Notes under the pieces: model-generated | Databases searched by the model: none | Told to the model about the DNA's origin: nothing | Seen by the model: only the letters and a program-made list of their open reading frames with translations | Program-made: the position numbers and the translations under genes | NCBI RefSeq assembly: GCF_007827975.1 | Contig: NZ_VITT01000025.1 | Length of the DNA stretch: 64,000 bases | Direction: 5' to 3' (one strand) | Source of the DNA: Nitrospirillum viridazoti | GTDB taxonomy: Bacteria; Pseudomonadota; Alphaproteobacteria; Azospirillales; Azospirillaceae | Shown here: positions 16,055 through 26,010 of the stretch, piece by piece | How the letters are laid out: every line of letters starts with the position of its first letter | How positions within the stretch are numbered: the stretch's first letter is position 1

Positions 16055-16082
16055 ATGTGGGATGGCGATGATGCGGGTCAAG
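16055..16082 (-). promoter_or_regulatory. candidate RpoH-type promoter of hslVU
   Basis: Read on the minus strand, CTTGAC (16077-16082) and CCCACAT (16055-16061) are separated by 15 bp, about 50 bp before the hslV start. The -35 box matches the heat-shock consensus CTTG, and the -10 box matches it only partly. Heat-shock control of hslVU is well established in other bacteria. Confidence 0.5.
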
Positions 16083-16135
16083 CGGGGCCCCGGGCACCGA
16101 TGCGGCCGAGCAGGCCCGGTGGAACGCAGTGACGA

Positions 16136-16231
16136 GGTTGCGACCGCGACCGCCGGAGCTTTCCAGGAAATGAAGTGGACTGGAAAGCGAGGAAGCCAAA
16201 GCCACGGACGGGACTGCCGGCGCCTGAGGAA
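16136..16231 (+). repeat. three-hairpin dispersed element, copy B
   Basis: The element starts GGTTGCGACCGCGACC (hairpin 1, GACC loop, one G-U pair). It has the best second stem of the family, GCTTTCCAG paired with CTGGAAAGC (9 bp), then GCGAGGAAGCCAA, a degenerate third hairpin and the conserved end GCCGGCGCCTGAGGAA. An ATG at 16240 sits where copies C and D place the next gene's start, but here it opens a frame different from hisB, whose start is 70 bp downstream. Confidence 0.82.
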
Positions 16232-16300
16232 CACGAACTATGCGCCAGAGTCGATGCTCCGGCCCTTTCACGGTAACAGCCTTGCTGCTAAGTAGTGTTT

Positions 16301-16924
16301 ATGGACAGGAACGAACCAGCAGGCGCCCGCAGCAGCACTGTGGAGCGCAAGACCAAGGAAACGCAGATCAGCGTGACCGTGGATCTCGACGGTACCGGCC
16401 GTTACGACGTGTCGACCGGCATCGGCTTCCTTGACCATATGCTGGAGCAGCTGTCGCGCCATTCGCTCATCGACCTGACGGTGCGCGCGGTGGGCGACCT
16501 GCACATCGATTTCCACCATACGACCGAGGATACCGGCATCGCCATCGGCGAGGCCGTCGCCAAGGCCCTGGGCGACCGGCGCGGCATCAACCGCTATGGC
16601 CACGCCTACATCCCCATGGATGAGACGCTGACCCGCGCGGCCATAGACCTGTCAAACCGGCCCTATCTGATCTGGAAGGTCCATTTCACCCGCGACAAGC
16701 TGGGCGAGATGGACACGGAACTGTTCAAGGAATGGTTCCAGGCCTTCGCCTTCGCCGCCGGTGCCACCCTGCACATGGAAAACCTGTACGGGGAGAACAA
16801 CCACCACATCGTGGAGAGTTGTTACAAGGCCCTGGCCCGGGCCCTGCGCGCCGCCATCGAGATCGACCCGCGCAAGGCCGACGCCGTGCCCTCCACCAAG
16901 GGTGTGCTGGGCGGTTCGCTCTGA
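16301..16924 (+). CDS. hisB: imidazoleglycerol-phosphate dehydratase
   Basis: The 207-residue monofunctional IGPD dehydrates imidazoleglycerol phosphate to imidazoleacetol phosphate in histidine synthesis. The two manganese-binding motifs are present as DFHHTTEDTGIAIGEA and ENNHHIVESCYKALARAL, with GFLDHMLEQLSRH near the N-terminus. The length matches bacterial monofunctional enzymes. The ATG at 16301 is preferred over a GTG two codons upstream. It is the first gene of the his run, 31 bp before hisH, and is preceded by a structured repeat. Confidence 0.97.
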   Translation: MDRNEPAGARSSTVERKTKETQISVTVDLDGTGRYDVSTGIGFLDHMLEQLSRHSLIDLTVRAVGDLHIDFHHTTEDTGIAIGEAVAKALGDRRGINRYGHAYIPMDETLTRAAIDLSNRPYLIWKVHFTRDKLGEMDTELFKEWFQAFAFAAGATLHMENLYGENNHHIVESCYKALARALRAAIEIDPRKADAVPSTKGVLGGSL

Positions 16925-16955
16925 TCCTTTCTTTCCGTCACAAGGTCCGCCTTCC

Positions 16956-17621
16956 ATGACCGCGACCTCTTCCGCCTCCGTGGCGCTTATCGACTACAGC
17001 TCTGGCAACCTGCGTTCCGCCGCCAAGGCGGTGGAGCGGGCGGCGCAGGAGGCGGGGCGCCATGGGCTGGCCGTCACCGTCACGGCCGACCCGGACGCCA
17101 TCGCCCGGGCGGACCACATCATCCTGCCGGGCGTGGGCGCCTTCGCCGATTGCATGGGCGGCCTGCTGGCCGTGGACGGGCTCAAGGATGCGCTGGAAGA
17201 GGCGGTGATCCGCCGCGGCCAGCCCTTCCTAGGCATTTGCGTCGGCATGCAGCTGATGGCGCGCGAGGGTCGCGAACATGGCGTGCACCCTGGCCTGGGC
17301 TGGATCGATGCGGTGGTGGAACGACTAGTCCCGGCCGATCCCGCCCTGAAGATCCCGCACATGGGCTGGAACGAGCTGGTGCTGGACCAGGCGGACCACC
17401 CGCTGCTGGCCGGCATCGAGGCCGGGTCCCATGTCTATTTCGTCCATTCCTACGGCCTGAAGGTGGGCGACCCCGCCCTGCTGAAGGCCCATGCCGACTA
17501 CGCCGGATCCATTCCCGCGCTGGTGGGCCGCGACAACCTGGCGGGCACCCAGTTCCATCCGGAGAAGAGCCAAGCTACCGGCCTGAGGCTGATCGCCAAT
17601 TTCCTGGCCTGGACGCCCTGA
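16956..17621 (+). CDS. hisH: imidazole glycerol phosphate synthase, glutaminase subunit
   Basis: The 221-residue product is the class I glutamine amidotransferase partner of HisF and supplies ammonia for ring closure. The start VALIDYSSGNLRSAAKAVER, the nucleophile motif PFLGICVGMQLM (Cys), and the downstream TQFHPEKSQ (His and Glu of the triad) are all visible. The oxyanion-strand segment ILPGVGAF is also present. It lies in the his operon between hisB and a GNAT gene, separated from its partner hisF by two genes. Confidence 0.97.
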   Translation: MTATSSASVALIDYSSGNLRSAAKAVERAAQEAGRHGLAVTVTADPDAIARADHIILPGVGAFADCMGGLLAVDGLKDALEEAVIRRGQPFLGICVGMQLMAREGREHGVHPGLGWIDAVVERLVPADPALKIPHMGWNELVLDQADHPLLAGIEAGSHVYFVHSYGLKVGDPALLKAHADYAGSIPALVGRDNLAGTQFHPEKSQATGLRLIANFLAWTP

Positions 17622-17658
17622 TCATCCCTGTTCCCGCCGACACGCTTCGAGGTTCCCC

Positions 17659-18252
17659 ATGACCGGTGCGCATCAGCCGGCTGCCCCCAGCGCCCAGATC
17701 ACCGTGGAGGTGGTGGAACGCATCCGCCCCGGCGACATGGACGACCTGTGCGACGCCGCCGACCTGGCCATCCGCGATGGCGGCGGCTTCGGCTGGGTGA
17801 CGCCCCCCGCACGGGAGGCCATGGAGCGCTATTGGAAGGGCGTGATGGTGGTGCCGGAGCGCACGCTGCTGGTGGGCCGCCTGGACGGGGTCATCGCCGG
17901 ATCGGCCCAGCTGGTGCGCCCCACCCGCAACAATGAGGCGCAGAGCTTTGCCTGCACCCTGACCACCAGCTTCGTCGCCCCATGGGGGCGCGGCCACGGC
18001 CTGGCCCGGGCGCTGACCCTGGCGGTGGAGGAGGAGGCGCGCGAGGCCGGCTTCCGTATCCTGAACCTGGACGTGCGGGCTACCCAGGGCGCCGCCATCG
18101 CCCTGTACCGCGCCTTGGGCTACATCGAATGGGGCCACCATCCCCACTATGCGCGGGTGGACGGGCGGGATATCCCGGGCCTGTTCTTCTACAAGGATCT
18201 GACGGAACCCAGCCGGCAGGAAGACCGGCCTCAAGACAGCAAGCGGGATTAG
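17659..18252 (+). CDS. GNAT family N-acetyltransferase inside the histidine operon
   Basis: The 197-residue protein has the GNAT acetyl-CoA motif in a variant form, APWGRGHGLARALTLAVEEE, followed by FRILNLDVRATQGAAIALYR and ALGYIEWGHHPHYARVDGRD, which are motifs A and B of the fold. Its substrate is unknown. It sits between hisH and hisA with gaps of 37 and 8 bp, so it must be cotranscribed. No known histidine step needs an acetyltransferase. I recall the same insertion in related Rhodospirillales, but I cannot check this here. Confidence 0.85.
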   Translation: MTGAHQPAAPSAQITVEVVERIRPGDMDDLCDAADLAIRDGGGFGWVTPPAREAMERYWKGVMVVPERTLLVGRLDGVIAGSAQLVRPTRNNEAQSFACTLTTSFVAPWGRGHGLARALTLAVEEEAREAGFRILNLDVRATQGAAIALYRALGYIEWGHHPHYARVDGRDIPGLFFYKDLTEPSRQEDRPQDSKRD

Positions 18253-18260
18253 GGCGAACC

Positions 18261-19001
18261 ATGATCATTTATCCGGCCATCGACCTTAAGGACGGCGCCT
18301 GCGTGCGCCTGGTGCGCGGCGACATGGACCAGGCCACGGTGTTCAACACCGACCCGGCCGACCAGGCGGCGCGCTTCGCGGCGCAGGGCTTCGAATGGCT
18401 GCATCTGGTCGACCTGAACGGCGCCTTCGCCGGCCGGCCGGTCAACGGCGACGCCGTGGCCGCCATTCTGAACCGGGTAAAGCTGCCGGTGCAGCTGGGC
18501 GGTGGCATCCGCGACATCGCCACCATCGAGGATTGGCTGAAGCGCGGGGTGGAGCGGGTGATCCTGGGCACCATCGCCGTGCGCGACCCTGAGCTGGTGA
18601 AGCAGGCCTGCCGCCTGTTCCCCGGCCGCGTGGCCGTGGGCATCGATGCCCGCGACGGCCGCGTGGCGGTGGAGGGTTGGGCCGAGGCGTCCGACATCAC
18701 GGCCCTGGACCTGGCGCTGAAGTTCGAGGATGCCGGCGTATCTGCCATCATCTATACCGACATCGACCGAGACGGCGCCCTGGGCGGGGTGAACGTGGAG
18801 GCAACGGCCGACCTGGCCTCCCACCTCACCACGCCTGTCATCGCCTCGGGCGGGGTGTCCAGCATCGCCGACCTGGCCGCGCTGAAGCGGCAGGAGGACA
18901 CGGGCATCACCGGCGTCATCTGCGGCCGCGCCCTGTATGACGGGCGCATCGACCCCGTGGCGGCGCTGGGCCTGCTGAACCGCCCCAGGGAGATGCTGTG
19001 A
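18261..19001 (+). CDS. hisA: phosphoribosylformimino-5-aminoimidazole carboxamide ribotide isomerase
   Basis: The 246-residue TIM-barrel enzyme catalyses the Amadori rearrangement of ProFAR to PRFAR. IYPAIDLKDGACVRLVRGDM at the start holds the catalytic Asp, and VQLGGGIRDIATIEDWL and YTDIDRDGALGGVN hold the phosphate loop and the second Asp. Internal symmetry with HisF is clear. Its stop overlaps the hisF start by one base (TGATG), implying translational coupling. Confidence 0.97.
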   Translation: MIIYPAIDLKDGACVRLVRGDMDQATVFNTDPADQAARFAAQGFEWLHLVDLNGAFAGRPVNGDAVAAILNRVKLPVQLGGGIRDIATIEDWLKRGVERVILGTIAVRDPELVKQACRLFPGRVAVGIDARDGRVAVEGWAEASDITALDLALKFEDAGVSAIIYTDIDRDGALGGVNVEATADLASHLTTPVIASGGVSSIADLAALKRQEDTGITGVICGRALYDGRIDPVAALGLLNRPREML

Positions 19002-19774
19002 TGCTGAAACGCCGCATCATCCCCTGCCTGGACGTGAAGGACGGGCGCGTGGTCAAGGGCGTCAACTTCGTCGACCTGGTGGACGCCGGCGACCCGGTGG
19101 AACAGGCACGCCTGTATGACGCCGCCGGCGCGGACGAGCTGACCTTCCTGGACATTACCGCCAGCCATGAAGGCCGCGACACCATCTTCGACGTCGTGCG
19201 CCGCACGGCCGAACAGGTGTTCATGCCCCTGACGGTGGGCGGCGGCGTGCGCACGGTGGAGGACATCCGCAAGCTGCTGCTGGCCGGCGCCGACAAGGTG
19301 TCGATCAACAGCGCCGCCGTCAGCCGGCCCGAATTCGTGCGCGAGGCGGCGCAGAAGTTCGGCGCCCAATGCGTTGTGGTGGCCATCGACGCCAAGCGTG
19401 ACGCCCCATCATCCGCAAATGGCCGCTGGGGCGTGTATACTCACGGCGGCCGCAAGGAGACGGGGCTGGACGCGGTGGAATGGGCTCAGCGCATGGCGGA
19501 ATACGGCGCCGGGGAAATCCTGCTGACCTCCATGGACCGCGACGGCACCAAAAGCGGGTTCGACCTGGAGCTGACGCGTGCCGTGGCCGATGCCGTGCCC
19601 GTGCCGGTGATCGCCTCGGGCGGGGTCGGCACGCTCGACCATCTGGTGGATGGCGTCATCCAGGGCCATGCCTCGGCCGTGCTGGCCGCCAGCATCTTCC
19701 ACTTCGGCACCTATTCCATCGCCGAGGCCAAGGCGCACATGGCCGCCGCCGGCATTCCCATGCGCGGGGTGTGA
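19001..19774 (+). CDS. hisF: imidazole glycerol phosphate synthase, cyclase subunit
   Basis: The 257-residue TIM-barrel cyclase starts LKRRIIPCLDVKDGRVVKGV, with the catalytic Asp11. It continues LTVGGGVRTVEDIRKLLLAG, VVAIDAKRD and LLTSMDRDGTKSGFDLELTR with the second catalytic Asp. It uses ammonia from HisH to make imidazole glycerol phosphate and AICAR. It overlaps hisA by one base at the 5' end and is followed 4 bp later by hisE. A GTG one codon earlier is an alternative start. Confidence 0.97.
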   Translation: MLKRRIIPCLDVKDGRVVKGVNFVDLVDAGDPVEQARLYDAAGADELTFLDITASHEGRDTIFDVVRRTAEQVFMPLTVGGGVRTVEDIRKLLLAGADKVSINSAAVSRPEFVREAAQKFGAQCVVVAIDAKRDAPSSANGRWGVYTHGGRKETGLDAVEWAQRMAEYGAGEILLTSMDRDGTKSGFDLELTRAVADAVPVPVIASGGVGTLDHLVDGVIQGHASAVLAASIFHFGTYSIAEAKAHMAAAGIPMRGV

Positions 19775-19778
19775 TGCC

Positions 19779-20126
19779 ATGCCCGGCAAGAGCCCAATGG
19801 TCACCAAGGGGGGCGATCCGCTGAAGGATCTGTACGCCACCATCCTGGCCCGCAAGGGCGCCGACCCCGAAACCTCGCACACCGCCCGGCTGTTCAGCCG
19901 CGGCACCGCCAAGATCGCCCAGAAGGTGGGCGAGGAAGCGGTGGAGGCAGTGATTGAGGCCATGCGCGGCGACCGCGACAAGCTGGCCTCGGAGTCCGCC
20001 GACCTGCTCTATCATCTGCTGGTGCTGTGGGCCGACGCCGGGCTGACGCCGGACGACATCTATGCCGTGCTGGCCGCCCGCCAGGGCATCAGCGGCATCG
20101 AGGAAAAGAAGAACCGCAAGGCGTAA
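19779..20126 (+). CDS. hisE: phosphoribosyl-ATP pyrophosphohydrolase
   Basis: The 115-residue all-helical MazG-like enzyme hydrolyses phosphoribosyl-ATP to phosphoribosyl-AMP, the second step of histidine synthesis. RLFSRGTAKIAQKVGEEAVE and LASESADLLYHLLVLWADAG contain the metal-binding acidic residues. It is separate from HisI, as in most alphaproteobacteria. hisG, hisD, hisC and hisI are not in the window. It ends the compact his block; a structured repeat follows before the HIT gene. Confidence 0.95.
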   Translation: MPGKSPMVTKGGDPLKDLYATILARKGADPETSHTARLFSRGTAKIAQKVGEEAVEAVIEAMRGDRDKLASESADLLYHLLVLWADAGLTPDDIYAVLAARQGISGIEEKKNRKA

Positions 20127-20151
20127 CACGCCATAAAACTGGACTATATCA

Positions 20152-20241
20152 GGCTGGCGACCGCCAGCCCCGCAGTGAGCACCGAAGGGCGGAGCGAGGA
20201 TAAGCCAAGGCCACGGACGTGGCCGCCCGGCGCTTGAGGGA
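20152..20241 (+). repeat. three-hairpin dispersed element, copy C
   Basis: Hairpin 1 is GGCTGGC-GACC-GCCAGCC (perfect 7-bp stem). Hairpin 2 is a less regular GC-rich stem around GCCCCGC and GGCGGAGC. The conserved GCGAGGATAAGCCAAGG follows, then hairpin 3, GGCCAC-GGAC-GTGGCC (perfect 6-bp stem). The element ends GGCGCTTGAGGGA, and its GAGGGA is the likely ribosome-binding site for the HIT gene, whose ATG is 10 bp further on. Confidence 0.88.
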
Positions 20242-20251
20242 GAAACTAAAG

Positions 20252-20614
20252 ATGTCCTATGACACGAACAACATCTTCGCCCGCATCCTGCGCGGCGAAA
20301 TCCCGTGCAAGAAGGCCTATGAGGACGACCATGTCCTGGCCTTCCACGACATCCACCCCCAGGCCCCCACCCACATCCTGGTGATCCCGAAGGGGGCTTA
20401 CGTCAGCGCCGCCGATTTCGGCGCCAAGGCCAGCGACGCCGAGATCGCCGCCTTCACCCGCGCCGTCAGCCGCATCGCCGCCGAGGCAGGGGTGGAAGGC
20501 TCGGGCTATCGCCTGATCTCCAACCACGGCCCCGACAGCCACCAGGAAGTGCCGCACTACCACATCCACATCCTGGGCGGCCGGCCGCTGGGCCGGCTGG
20601 TGACGCCGCTGTAA
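20252..20614 (+). CDS. HIT family (histidine triad) nucleotide-binding protein
   Basis: The 120-residue protein is an HINT-type purine nucleoside phosphoramidase, with NIFARILRGEIPCKKAYEDD at the start and the histidine triad PHYHIHILGGRPLGRL near the C-terminus. It would hydrolyse AMP-lysine or AMP-amide bonds in the cytoplasm. HIT genes often follow hisE in alphaproteobacteria. The start at 20252 is set by the GAGGGA at the end of repeat copy C; an upstream GTG would place the repeat inside the gene. A strong terminator follows. Confidence 0.94.
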   Translation: MSYDTNNIFARILRGEIPCKKAYEDDHVLAFHDIHPQAPTHILVIPKGAYVSAADFGAKASDAEIAAFTRAVSRIAAEAGVEGSGYRLISNHGPDSHQEVPHYHIHILGGRPLGRLVTPL

Positions 20615-20637
20615 TCCCTTCCCGCCCGATGATGGTG

Positions 20638-20669
20638 AAGGCCGCCGGAAGCGATCCGGCGGCCTTTTT
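20638..20669 (+). terminator. intrinsic terminator after the his-HIT block
   Basis: GGCCGCCGGA and TCCGGCGGCC form a perfect 10-bp stem with a 5-base loop, followed directly by TTTTT. Confidence 0.9.
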
Positions 20670-20716
20670 CATGTCCGCCCGCGCCGTGTCAGGCCGATGC
20701 CTTTCGCTCGCGCAAA

Positions 20717-20739
20717 AAGATGTATTTGACACGCATCAA
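20717..20739 (+). promoter_or_regulatory. FNR/NnrR-like site overlapping an NsrR-like site upstream of hmp
   Basis: TTGAC-ACGC-ATCAA (20726-20739) fits the FNR/NnrR/FixK consensus TTGAT-N4-ATCAA with one change. The longer AAGATGTATTTGACACGCATC also matches the left half and centre of the NsrR consensus (AAGATGYATTT...). It lies 111 bp before the flavohaemoprotein start. Which regulator acts here is not decided by the sequence. Confidence 0.6.
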
Positions 20740-20753
20740 TATCGCTGGCAGGA

Positions 20754-20774
20754 ATTCATTCATCAGAAATGAAT
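20754..20774 (+). promoter_or_regulatory. second inverted repeat upstream of hmp
   Basis: ATTCATT-N7-AATGAAT is a 21-bp inverted repeat with perfect 7-bp arms in an AT-rich stretch, 15 bp downstream of the FNR/NsrR-like site. Its placement near the expected promoter core suggests a repressor site, but the regulator is unknown. Confidence 0.45.
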
Positions 20775-20849
20775 GATTTAGACGCCTTGCCGCCTCACTG
20801 CCCTTGACTGGGTGGGGCCAGCCGTCCTTCCCCCAGACAGGAGCACGAC

Positions 20850-22064
20850 ATGCCGAAGCCGCTTAGCCCGGAAACCATCACCCTGGTCAAGGCCACGGTG
20901 CCGCTGCTGGCCGAACACGGCCCCGCCATCACCAAGGCCATGTACCGCCGGCTGTTCCAGGACGACCACATCCGCGCCCTGTTCAACCACGCCAACCAGG
21001 GCGAGGACGGCGCCCAGGTGCACGCCCTGGCTGGCGCCATCCTGGCCTATGCCCGCAACATCGAGAACCTGGGCGCTCTGACGCCGGTGGTGGAGCGCAT
21101 CGCCCATAAGCATGTCGGCTATCACATCCTGCCGGAGCACTATCCTTATGTGGCGACGGCCCTGCTGGCCGCCATCAAGGAGGTGCTGGGCGACGCTGCG
21201 AGCGACGCCGTGCTGAACGCCTGGGGGGAGGCCTATTGGTTCCTGGCGGAGGTGCTGAAGGCCCGCGAGTCCGTGCTGCGCGACGGGATCGAGTCGCAGC
21301 AGGGCGGCTGGACCGGCTGGCGCAAGTTCACCGTGGCCGACAAGGTGCGGGAGAGCGGCGTCATCACCTCCTTCATCCTGCGGCCGGCCGATGGCGGCGT
21401 CGTGCCGCGCCACAAGCCGGGGCAGTACCTGACCTTCCGCTTCCCGCTGGCGGACGGTACCGAGGTGAAGCGCAACTACTCCATCTCCTGCGCCCCGCAG
21501 GACGGGCAGTACCGCATCTCCGTGAAGCGGGAAGCCAACGGCAATGGCGGCTCGCGCCACCTGCACGACCATGTCCAGGTGGGCGACATCATCGAGGCGA
21601 CGCCGCCGGCCGGCGACTTCTACCTGGATGAGGCGCCGACGCGGCCCGTCATCCTGCTGTCGGGCGGCGTGGGCCTGACCCCCATGGTCAGCATGGTGGA
21701 GGAGATCGCGGCCAGGCACCCGGGCCTTGAAACCCACTACATCCACGGCGCGCTGAACGGCACCACCCATGCCATGGACGCCCATGTCCGGGCCCTCGCC
21801 ACCCGGCATCCCACCATCAAGGTCGCCACCTTCTACAGCGACCCGCACCCGCAGGACCGGCTGGGCGTCACCCACGATGGCGAAGGCTTCATCAGCATCG
21901 ACTGGCTGCGGGAGAACACGCCCCTGCACCAGGCGGACATCTACCTGTGCGGGCCCAAGCCCTTCCTGCGCACCTATCTCAGCGGCTTGGCCCTGGCCGG
22001 TGTGGCCGCCGACCGCGTCCACTACGAATTCTTCGGCCCGGCCGACGATCTGATCGCCGCCTGA
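20850..22064 (+). CDS. hmp: flavohaemoprotein (nitric oxide dioxygenase)
   Basis: The 404-residue protein has three domains. The globin domain (about 1-140) contains the proximal-His segment AHKHVGYHILPEHYPYV. The FAD domain contains KRNYSISCAP and HDHVQVGDIIEATPPAGDFY. The NAD domain contains ILLSGGVGLTPMVSM and the C-terminal DIYLCGPKPFL and HYEFFGP. It oxidises NO to nitrate with O2 and NADH. The gene is monocistronic, with an operator-rich upstream region and a bidirectional hairpin downstream. The TIM of the start is clear: GACAGGAGC precedes the ATG. Confidence 0.96.
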   Translation: MPKPLSPETITLVKATVPLLAEHGPAITKAMYRRLFQDDHIRALFNHANQGEDGAQVHALAGAILAYARNIENLGALTPVVERIAHKHVGYHILPEHYPYVATALLAAIKEVLGDAASDAVLNAWGEAYWFLAEVLKARESVLRDGIESQQGGWTGWRKFTVADKVRESGVITSFILRPADGGVVPRHKPGQYLTFRFPLADGTEVKRNYSISCAPQDGQYRISVKREANGNGGSRHLHDHVQVGDIIEATPPAGDFYLDEAPTRPVILLSGGVGLTPMVSMVEEIAARHPGLETHYIHGALNGTTHAMDAHVRALATRHPTIKVATFYSDPHPQDRLGVTHDGEGFISIDWLRENTPLHQADIYLCGPKPFLRTYLSGLALAGVAADRVHYEFFGPADDLIAA

Positions 22065-22080
22065 CGTCACGGATAAGGAA

Positions 22081-22111
22081 AAGGCCGCCGAGGTCATTTC
22101 CCGGCGGCCTT
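22081..22111. terminator. bidirectional hairpin between hmp and the LOG gene
   Basis: AAGGCCGCCG and CGGCGGCCTT form a perfect 10-bp stem around an 11-base loop between two convergent genes. T-rich sequence follows better on the minus strand (TTTTCCTTATCC) than on the plus strand. Confidence 0.75.
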
Positions 22112-22130
22112 ATCTACCTGGAACGAGCTT

Positions 22131-22712
22131 TCAGCGCTCGTCCGCTTTGATCCATTTGGTCACGGCCGGCGGCTCATAGGCGCGCAGCTTGTCCAGCAGC
22201 GCTGCTGCCGTGTCGGCTGTCACCAGCATGTCGCGGTGGTTCTGCTTCATGAAGCCGGAGGCCACCACGCCGTCCAGGAAGGCGGTCAGGCCGTCGTAGA
22301 AGCCGGCGACGTTATAGATGGCGCAGGGCTTCTGGTGGTGGCCCAGCTGTGCCCAGGTCCAGACCTCGAACAACTCCTCGAAGGTGCCGATGCCGCCGGG
22401 CAGGGCGATGAAGCCGTCCGACAGCTCGGCCATCAACGCCTTGCGCTCGTGCATGGAGGCGACGACGCGCAGGTCGGTCAGGCCGGCGTGGGCGATTTCC
22501 TTCTTCTTCAGTGATTCCGGGATGACGCCGATGACTTGGCCGCCCACCTCCAGGACGGCATCGGCCACGGCCCCCATAAGGCCGACGGAAGCGCCGCCGT
22601 AAACCAGGCCGATGCCGGCGCCGGCCAAAGCCCGGCCCAGGCCGCGCGCGGCCTCCAGGTACTGCGGATCGAAGCCGGGACTGGAGCCGCAGAAAACGCA
22701 CAGACGCTTCAT
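22131..22712 (-). CDS. LOG family (TIGR00730) protein, cytokinin riboside phosphoribohydrolase type
   Basis: The 193-residue Rossmann protein has the LOG signatures KRLCVFCGSSPGFDPQYLEA at the start, GLVYGGASVGLMGAVADAVL, and the active-site motif LPGGIGTFEELFEVWTWAQL. LOG proteins cleave ribose 5-phosphate from nucleotide monophosphates and, in plants, activate cytokinins; bacterial members have nucleotide-hydrolase activity of uncertain role. The ATG at 22712 gives the canonical start; 11 extra codons upstream are unlikely. It lies downstream of dnaJ on the same strand. Confidence 0.92.
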   Translation of the reverse strand: MKRLCVFCGSSPGFDPQYLEAARGLGRALAGAGIGLVYGGASVGLMGAVADAVLEVGGQVIGVIPESLKKKEIAHAGLTDLRVVASMHERKALMAELSDGFIALPGGIGTFEELFEVWTWAQLGHHQKPCAIYNVAGFYDGLTAFLDGVVASGFMKQNHRDMLVTADTAAALLDKLRAYEPPAVTKWIKADER

Positions 22713-22804
22713 GATCTTCCCCAAAAGAAAACGCCGGCGCGTCACCTTTCAAATCCGGGGTGAAACCCGGGGAAAGGGTGGCGCGCCGGCGCTGTTCCCA
22801 GATC

Positions 22805-23947
22805 CTATTCCTTCAAATCGGCCCACAGCTCCTTCACCTTGGCGAAGAAGCCTTCCGATTCGGGGTGGGTGCCGCCCTTCTCTTCCCCGGCCTTCTCGAA
22901 CTCGCGCATCAGCTCCTGCTGACGCTTGGTCAGGTTGACCGGGGTTTCGACCAGGGCGGTCACGTACATGTCGCCGCGCTGGGTGCTGCGCAGGACACTC
23001 ATGCCCTTGCCCTTCAGGCGGAACTGGTGCCCGCTCTGCGTGCCCGGCGGGATGGAGACGCGGGCGCGGCTGCCGTCGATGGTCGGCACCTCGACCGTGC
23101 CGCCCAGGGCCGCCGTGGTCATGGGAATGGGCACCCGGCACTGGATGTTGGCGCCGTCGCGGATGAACAGCGCGTGCGGGGCGATGGCCAGGAAGATGTA
23201 CAGGTCGCCCGGGGGCGCCCCACGGGCCCCGGCCTCGCCCTCGCCCGTCAGGCGGATGCGGGTGCCGTCCTCGACACCGGCCGGGATGTTGACCTGCAGG
23301 GTCTTTTCCTTGCGCACGCGGCCATGGCCGCCGCAGTTGCGGCAGGGATCCTTGATGACGCGGCCTGCGCCGGCGCAGGCCGGGCAGGTGCGCTCGATGG
23401 TGAAGAAGCCCTGCTGCGCCCGCACCTTGCCGGCGCCGTTACAGGTGGGGCAGGTGACGGGCTGCGTGCCCGACTCGGCACCGGTGCCGTTGCAGACGTC
23501 GCAGGCGACGGAGGTCGGCACGCGCACATTCGTGGAGGTGCCCTTGAAGGCGTCCTCCAGCGAGATTTCCAGATTGTAGCGCAGGTCGCTGCCACGGCCC
23601 GGGCCCTGCCCGCCGCCCCGGCGGCCGCCCATGAAGTCGCCGAACATCTCTTCGAAGATGTCGGCGAAGCCGCTGCCGAAATCGAAGCCGCCGGCGCCGG
23701 CACCGGCCCGGCCGCCACCGTTCTCGAAGGCGGCATGGCCGAAGCGGTCGTAAGCCGCCCGCTTCTGCTCGTCCTTCAGGACCTCGTACGCTTCGCTGAC
23801 TTCCTTGAATTTCTGCTCGGCCGCCTTGTCACCCTGATTGCGATCGGGGTGATACTGCATGGCCAGCTTGCGGTACGCTTTTTTCAGGTCGTCGGCCGAG
23901 GCGGTCTTCGCCACGCCCAGAAGTTCGTAATAATCCTGCTTCGCCAT
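22805..23947 (-). CDS. dnaJ: chaperone protein DnaJ
   Basis: The 380-residue type I J-protein has a J domain (1-70) with YHPDRNQGDK, a Gly/Phe-rich region, and four CxxCxGxG zinc motifs (CDVCNGTGAE, CPTCNGAGKV, CPACAGAGRV, CRNCGGHGRV). The two C-terminal substrate-binding domains complete it. It delivers substrates to DnaK and stimulates its ATPase. It lies 143 bp downstream of dnaK on the same strand, in the usual alphaproteobacterial order, and should belong to the heat-shock transcript. Confidence 0.97.
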   Translation of the reverse strand: MAKQDYYELLGVAKTASADDLKKAYRKLAMQYHPDRNQGDKAAEQKFKEVSEAYEVLKDEQKRAAYDRFGHAAFENGGGRAGAGAGGFDFGSGFADIFEEMFGDFMGGRRGGGQGPGRGSDLRYNLEISLEDAFKGTSTNVRVPTSVACDVCNGTGAESGTQPVTCPTCNGAGKVRAQQGFFTIERTCPACAGAGRVIKDPCRNCGGHGRVRKEKTLQVNIPAGVEDGTRIRLTGEGEAGARGAPPGDLYIFLAIAPHALFIRDGANIQCRVPIPMTTAALGGTVEVPTIDGSRARVSIPPGTQSGHQFRLKGKGMSVLRSTQRGDMYVTALVETPVNLTKRQQELMREFEKAGEEKGGTHPESEGFFAKVKELWADLKE

Positions 23948-24090
23948 GTTTGGCCCTAAGCCCTTTCAGGGAATTGCCGGAACCCGGGCCCCACCAGGCC
24001 CCTGATGGGGCTCAGGCCCGCCCCCCGGATTTCACCGGAGAACGGGCCCGATACCTAGTCAGTCATTGCCCGGATCGTCTTAAGAAAGAC

Positions 24091-26010
<1,920 letters not shown>

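Noticed and set aside
16240..16434. Classical histidine attenuator leader peptide before hisB
   Set aside because: The short frame contains no run of His codons and overlaps hisB; no attenuator-terminator pair follows it.
20152..20241. Guanidine-II (mini-ykkC) riboswitch
   Set aside because: That class needs two hairpins with ACGR loops; here the loops are GACC and GGAC, and the downstream genes are not guanidine related.
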